Under the pieces are notes generated by a model that made no database searches, was not told where the DNA came from, and was given only the letters and a program-made list of their open reading frames with translations. From Camelus bactrianus (lineage: Eukaryota > Chordata > Mammalia > Artiodactyla > Camelidae), in NCBI RefSeq assembly GCF_048773025.1, contig NW_027413968.1:248001-312000 (forward strand): DNA of 64,000 nt, given 5' to 3'. Each line of letters opens with the position of its first letter. Positions within the stretch are counted from its first letter, which is position 1. The position numbers and the translations under genes are program-made. Below, piece by piece: positions 58,643 through 64,000 of this stretch.

Positions 58643-58907
58643 CTGCGGAAAACACATGTGACACCAGGCAGCTGCGTGGAGGGCGGCCCTAAACCTCCCC
58701 CAAACAGTCAGCCGTGTTCCGGAATTCTGAGTGTGGGGAGGTTCCGTCTTCTGTCTGCAGCACCCGGGATCTCCTAGGAGAATTTCGCTTGTCTTCCCCG
58801 AGTCCCTCCCAGTGCGGCCTGCCGGGAAAACGTGGGGGTTGGGCTGGAAATGCAGGTAGCATCTAGTGCCTCCCCCAGGACAGGGGAGATAATTAGCGGA
58901 CATCCCC
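58643..58907 (+). repeat. Hybrid monomer joining HOR end to HOR start
   Basis: The left half is the type at 38486 (ctgcggaaaacacatg, cccccaaacag, gagaatttcgc). The tail (cccaggacaggggagataatt, gcggacatcc) is that of the first HOR monomer at 43799. The second HOR type follows at 58908. About ten monomers of the series are skipped. Confidence 0.8.
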
Positions 58908-61029
58908 CTGCCAGGGAACACCTGTGACACCAGGCAACTGCGTGGAGGTCGGCCCAAACCTCCGCCACACTGTAAGCCGTGTTCCGGAATTCTGAGTGTG
59001 GGGAGGTTCCGTCTTCTGTCTGCAGCACCCGAGATCTCCTAGGAGCCCTTCGCGTGTCTTCCCCGAGTGCCTCCCAGTGCGGGATGCCAGGGAAATTCGG
59101 GGGGTGGAATGGAAATTCAAGTAGAATCTAGTGCCTCCCCCTATACAGGGGAGGTAATTAGCGGACTTCCCCCTGCGGGGAACACATGTGACACCAGGCA
59201 GCTGCGTGGAGGGCGGCCCTAATCCTCACCCACACAGTCACACTTTTTCCGGAATTCTGAGTGTGGGGAGGTCCGTCTTTTGTCTGCAGCACCCGGGATC
59301 TCTTAGGACAATTTCGCGTGTCTTCCCCGAATCCCTCCCAGTGCGGGCTGCCAGGGAAAGGCAGGGTTTGTGCTGGAATTGCAGGTAGCATCTAGTGCCT
59401 CCCCCTGGACAGGGGATGTAATTAGCGGACTTCCCCCTGCCAGGGAACACCTGTGACACCAGGATTCTGCGTGGAGGGCGGCCCTAAACCTCACCCACAC
59501 AGTCACCCGTGTTCCGGAATTCTGAGTGTGGGGAGGTTCCGTCTTATGTCTGCAGCACCCGGGATCTCCAAGGAGCCCTTCGAGAGTCTTCCCCGAGTCC
59601 CTCCCTGTGCGGGCTTCCGGGGAAAGGCGGGGGTTTGTCTGGAAACGCAGGTAGCATCTAGTGCCTCCCCATGGACAGGGGAGGTAATTAGCGGACTTCC
59701 CCTTGAGAGGGAACACCTGTGACACCAGGAAGCTGCGTGGAGGGCGGCCCTAAACCTCACCCACACAGTCAGTCGTGTTCCGGAATTCTGAGTGTGGGGA
59801 GGTTCCGTCTTATGTCTGCAGCACCCGGGATCTCCTAGGAGCCCTTCGAGAGTCTTCCCCGAGTCCCTCCCAGTGCGGGCTGCCGGGGAAAGGCGGGGGT
59901 AGGGCTGGAAGCGCAGGTAGCATCTAGTGCCTCCCCCTGGACAGGGTAGGTAATTAGCGGACTTCCCCCTGCCAGGGAAAACCTGTGACACCAGGCAGCT
60001 GCGTGGAGGGCGGCGCCGATACTCCCCCACACAGTCAGCCGTGTTTCGGAATTCTGAGTGTGGGGAGGTTCCGTCTTCTGTCTGCAGAACCCGGGATCTC
60101 CTAGGAGACCTTCTCGTGTCTTCTCCGAGTCCCTCCCACTGCGGGCTGCCGGGGAAGGCGGGGGTTGGGCTGAAAACGCAGGTAGTATCTAGTGCCTCCC
60201 CCTGGACAGGGGAGGTAATTAGCGGACTTCCCCCTGCCAGGGATCACCTGTGACACCAGGCAGCTGCGTGGAGGGCGGCCCCAAACCTCGCCCACACAGT
60301 CAGCCGTGTTTCGGAATTCTGAGTGTGGGGAGGTTCCGTCATCTTATACAGCACCCGGGATCACCTAGGATCCTTTCGCTTGTCTTCCCAGAGTCCCTCC
60401 CATTGCGGCCTGCCGGGAAAAGGTGGGGGTTGGGCTGGAAATGCAGGCAATATCTAGTGCCTCCCCCTTTACAGGGGAGGTAATTAGCGGACTTCCCCCT
60501 GCCAGGGAACACCTGTGACACCATGCAGCTGCGTGGAGGGCGGCCCCAATTCTCCCTCACACAGTGAGCCGTGTTCTGGAATTCTGAGTGTGGGGAGGTT
60601 ACGTCTTCTGCCTGCAGCACCCGGGATCTCCTAGGAGCCATTCGAGGGTCTTCCCCGAGTCCCTCCCAGTGCGGGCCTCCGGGGAAATTTAGGGGTTGAG
60701 CTGGAAATGCAGGTAGCATCTAGTGCCTCCCCCTGGACATGGGAGGTAATTAGCGGAATTCCCCCTGCCAGGGAAAACCTGTGACACCAGGCAGCTGCGT
60801 GGAGGGCGGCCCCAAACCTCCCCCACACAGTCAGCCGTGTTCCGGAATTCTGATTATGGGGAGGTTCCGTCTTCTGTCTGCAGCACCCGGAATCTTCTAG
60901 GAGCCCTTTGCGTGTCTTCCCCGAGTCCCTCCCAGTGCGGGCTGCCGGGGGAAGGCTGGGGTTGGGCTGGAAATACAGGTAGCATCTGTGCCTCCACCTG
61001 GACAGGGTAAGAATTTAGCGGAATTCCCC

Positions 61030-62883
61030 CTGCCAGGGAACACCTGTGAAACCAGGCAGCTGCTTGGAGGGCGGCCCCAAAACTCCCCCATACAGTCAGC
61101 CGTGTTCCGGAATACTGAGTGTGGGAAGGTTCCGTCTTCTGTCTGCAGCACCTGGGATCTCCTAGGAGCCCTTCGCGATTTTTCCCGGGTCCCCCCTATT
61201 GCGGGCTTCCGGGGAAAAGCGGGGGTTGGGCTGGAAATGCAGGTAGAATCTAGTGCCTCTCACTGCACAGGGGAGGTTTTTAGCGGACTTCCTCCTGCCA
61301 CGGAACACCTGTGACACCAGGCAGCTGCGTGGAGGGCGGCCCAAATCTCTCCCACACAGTCAGCCGTGTTCCGGAATTCTGAGTCTGTGGAGGTTCCGTC
61401 ATCTCTATGCAGCACCCGGGATCTCCTAGGAGCCCATTGCGTGATTTCCCAGAGTGCCTCCCGGTTAGTGCTGCCGGGCAAAGGCGGGGGTTGGGCTGGA
61501 AATGCAGGTAGCATCTAGTGCCTCCCCCTGGAAGGGGAGGTAATTAGCAGAATTCACCCTGCCAGGGAACACCTGTGACACCAAGCAGCTGCGTGGAGGT
61601 CGGCCCCAAACCTCCCAAACACAGTCAGCCGAGTTCCGGAATTCTGAGTGTGGGGAGGTTCCGTCTTCTCTCTGCAGCACCCGGGATCTCCTAGGAGCCC
61701 TTAGCGTGTTTTCCCGATTCTTTCCCAGTGCGGGCTGCAGGGGAAATGCGGGGGTTGGCCTGGAAATGCAGGTAAAATCTAGTGCCTCCCCCTGGAGAGG
61801 GGAGGAAATTAGCCGACTTCCCCCTGCCAGGGAACACGTGTGACACCAGGCAGCTGCGTGGGTGTTGTCCCCAATCCTCCCCCACACAGTCAGCCGTGTT
61901 CCGGAATTCTAAGATTAGGGAGGTTCCGTCTTCTGTCTGCAGAACCCGGGATCCCCTAGGAGCACTTCGCTTGTCTTCCCCGAGTCCCTCCCACTGTGGG
62001 CTGCCGGGGAAAGGCGGGGGTTGAGCTGAAAAAACAGGTAGCATCTAGTGCCTCCCCCTGGAAGGGGAGGTAATTAGCAGAATTCACCCTGCCAGGGAAC
62101 ACCTGTGACACCAAGCAGCTGCGTGGAGTGCGGCCCCAAACCTCCCAAACACAGTCAGCCGAGTTCCGGAATTCTGAGTGTGGGGAGGTTCCGTCTTCTC
62201 TCTGCAGCACCCGGGATCTCCTAGGAGCCCTTAGCGTGTTTTCCCGATTCTTTCCCAGTGCGGGCTGCAGGGGAAATGCGGGGGTTGGCCTGGAAATGCA
62301 GGTAAAATCTAGTGCCTCCCCCTGGAGAGGGGAGGAAATTAGCCGACTTCCCCCTGCCAGGGAACACGTGTGACACCAGGCAGTTGCGTGGGTGTTGTCC
62401 CCAAACCTCCCCCACACAGTCAGCCGTGTTCCGGAATTCTAAGATTAGGGAGGTTCCGTCTTCTGTCTGCAGAACCCGGGATCCCCTAGGAGCACTTCGC
62501 TTGTCTTCACCGAGTCCCTCCCAGTGCGGGCTGCCAGGGAAAGGCGGGGGTTGGGCTGGAAATGCAGGTAGACTCTAGTGCCTCCCCCTGACAGTGGAGG
62601 TAGTTAGCGGCATTACCCCTGCCAGGGAAAATCTGTGACACCAGTCAGCTGCGTGGAGGGGACCCCAAACCTCGCCCACACAGTCAGCCGTTTTCCGGAA
62701 TTCTGAGTGTGGGGAGGTTCCGTCTTCTGTCTGCAGCACCCGGGATCTTCTAGGAGCCCTTTGCGTGTCTTCCCCGAGTCCCTCCCAGTGCGGGCTGCCG
62801 GGGGAAGGCTGGGGTTGGGCTGGAAATACAGGTAGCATCTGGTGCCTCCACCTGGACAGGGTAAGAATTTAGCGGAATTCCCC
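61030..62883 (+). repeat. Heptamer sub-unit (1854 bp), HOR copy 6
   Basis: Same seven types as the other heptamers, offset 14842 from 46188 for the first six monomers and 12192 from 50427 for the last. Part of it is copied again immediately to the right. Confidence 0.86.
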
Positions 62884-63679
62884 CTGCCAGGGAACACCTG
62901 TGAAACCAGGCAGCTGCTTGGAGGGCGGCCCCAAACCTCCCCCACACAGTCAGCCGTGTTCCGGAATTCTAAGATTAGGGAGGTTCCGTCTTCTGTCTGC
63001 AGAACCCGGGATCCCCTAGGAGCACTTCGCTTGTCTTCCCCGAGTCCCTCCCACTGTGGGCTGCCGGGGAAAGGCGGGGGTTGAGCTGAAAAAACAGGTA
63101 GCATCTAGTGCCTCCCCCTGGAAGGGGAGGTAATTAGCAGAATTCACCCTGCCAGGGAACACCTGTGACACCAAGCAGCTGCGTGGAGGGCGGCCCCAAA
63201 CCTCCCAAACACAGTCAGCCGAGTTCCGGAATTCTGAGTGTGGGGAGGTTCCGTCTTCTCTCTGCAGCACCCGGGATCTCCTAGGAGCCCTTAGCGTGTT
63301 TTCCCGATTCTTTCCCAGTGCGGGCTGCAGGGGAAATGCGGGGGTTGGCCTGGAAATGCAGGTAAAATCTAGTGCCTCCCCCTGGAGAGGGGAGGAAATT
63401 AGCCGACTTCCCCCTGCCAGGGAACACGTGTGACACCAGGCAGCTGCGTGGGTGTTGTCCCCAAACCTCCCCCACACAGTCAGCCGTGTTCCGGAATTCT
63501 AAGATTAGGGAGGTTCCGTCTTCTGTCTGCATAACCCGGGATCCCCTAGGAGCACTTCGCTTGTCTTCACCGAGTCCCTCCCAATGGGGGCTGCCGGGGA
63601 ATTGCGGGGGTTGTGCTGGAAATGCAGGTAGCATCTAGTGCCTCCCCCTGGACAGGGGAGGTAATTAGCGGACTTCCCC
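62884..63679 (+). repeat. Partial re-copy of heptamer, offset 1060
   Basis: After a hybrid monomer (62884-63148) whose left part is the first heptamer type and whose right part is the fourth type, the monomers at 63149 and 63414 repeat those at 62089 and 62354 (offset 1060, four monomers). The right half of the last one switches to the caatgggggctgcc type, as at 54300. Confidence 0.83.
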
Positions 63680-63944
63680 CTGCCAGGGAACACCTGTGAC
63701 ACCAGGCAGCTGCGTGGGGGGCGGCCCCGAACCTTCCCCACACAGTCAGCCGTGTTCCGCTATTCTCAGAGTGGGGAGGTTCCGGCTTCTGTCTGCAGCA
63801 CCCGCGATCGCCTAGGAGCCCTTCGCGTGTCTTCCCCGAGTCCCTCACAATGCGGGGTGCCAGGGAAAGGCGGGGGTTGAGCTGGAAATGCAGGTAGCAT
63901 CTAGTGCCTCCCCCAGGACAGGGGAGGTAATTAGCGGACTTCCC

Positions 63945-64000
63945 CTGCCAGGGAACACCTGTGACACCAGGCAACTGCGTGGAGGTCGGCCCCAATCCTC
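63945..64000 (+). repeat. Partial monomer at right edge
   Basis: The first 56 bases of the monomer type at 54663, reached by the same order of neighbours at an offset of 9282. The array clearly continues beyond the window. Confidence 0.9.

Larger units (their letters stand above)
1..64000 (+). repeat. Satellite array, 263-266 bp monomer, 241 full copies
   Basis: The same unit of about 265 bp recurs from the first base to the last, always in the same orientation. Starts found by eye include 1, 267, 533, 798, 1064, 1329, 1595, 1861, 2126 and 2390, continuing to 63680 and 63945. Each copy reads in order: a ctgccaggga start, an acacctgtgacacc block, a GC box, a TTCCGGAA-EcoRI block, a CTGCAG site, CCCGGG, a CTCCTAGGAG palindrome, a G-rich tract, a CCTCCCC/GGGGAGG hairpin and a short TAATTA patch. 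Nothing interrupts the array. The family is not one I recognise. Complex organised tandem repeats of this kind are typical of eukaryotic centromeric or pericentromeric heterochromatin, but location is inference. Confidence 0.98.
54398..64000 (+). repeat. Higher-order repeat copy 6 (36 monomers plus edge)
   Basis: The region 55724-57580 follows 36362-38219 of copy 4 (offset 19362). A trimer is duplicated at 56786-58376. The region from about 58860 to 60960 follows copy 5 at an offset of 14843, and 61030-62618 follows 46188-47776 (offset 14842). At 63680 the order returns to the type found at 54398 (offset 9282, 35 monomers). The window stops 56 bases into the next monomer. Confidence 0.86.

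Noticed and set aside
1-64000. CRISPR array
   Set aside because: The repeated unit is about 265 bp and continuous. There are no short repeats with unique spacers and no cas genes.
1-64000. Transposable element or viral insertion within the array
   Set aside because: Every monomer start could be placed 263-266 bases after the previous one, leaving no room for an insertion, and no target-site duplication or poly-A tail is visible.

Overview
The whole window is one uninterrupted tandem satellite array. From the recurring start of the unit (ctgccaggga or a close variant) I counted 241 complete head-to-tail monomers plus a 56-base partial copy at the right edge. Monomers run from 263 to 266 bp and are mostly 265 or 266. 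All lie on the same strand. I saw no gene, RNA gene, transposable element, viral remnant, inversion or non-satellite spacer. The unit is G+C-rich (about 60% by eye). The copy I dissected carries about 13 CpG, several palindromes, a G-quadruplex motif and a short hairpin. Satellite DNA of this length and order points to a eukaryote, probably a vertebrate, in centromeric, pericentromeric or other heterochromatin. I do not recognise the family and cannot name the species. The unit length differs from alpha (about 171 bp), beta (68 bp) and gamma (about 220 bp) satellites of primates and from the mouse major (234 bp) and minor (120 bp) satellites.

The monomers are not interchangeable. About 38 distinct types follow each other in fixed order and the whole series repeats, giving a higher-order repeat (HOR) of about 10 kb. 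Layout: HOR copy 1 at 1-10348 (39 monomers, rearranged on its right side); copy 2 at 10349-20170 (37 monomers); copy 3 at 20171-30257 (38 monomers); copy 4 at 30258-43798 (51 monomers, with a duplicated left end and an extra block of unlike monomers at 40613-43533); copy 5 at 43799-54397 (40 monomers, dominated by re-amplified sub-blocks); copy 6 from 54398 to the edge (36 monomers plus a partial one).

Shorter repeats are nested in the HOR: a 530-bp dimer, a 795-bp trimer, a 1594-bp hexamer, a roughly 1854-bp heptamer present at least once in every copy and three times in direct tandem at 48838-54397, and a 2650-bp decamer. At many junctions single monomers are hybrids of two or three types. 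This is the footprint expected of unequal crossover and gene conversion. Copies 1 and 2 share about 5.9 kb with a single mismatch that I noticed, so the rearrangement is recent.

Open reading frames of up to 206 codons occur on both strands, but they are by-products of a G+C-rich repeat with few stop codons. They overlap each other and recur with the repeat period, so none is called as a gene. Possible function lies in DNA structure and protein binding: a regularly spaced G-quadruplex motif present in only some monomer types, a 7-bp-stem hairpin, TTCCGGAA and TAATTA palindromes, and splice-site-like signals. All of these are inferred from sequence alone.
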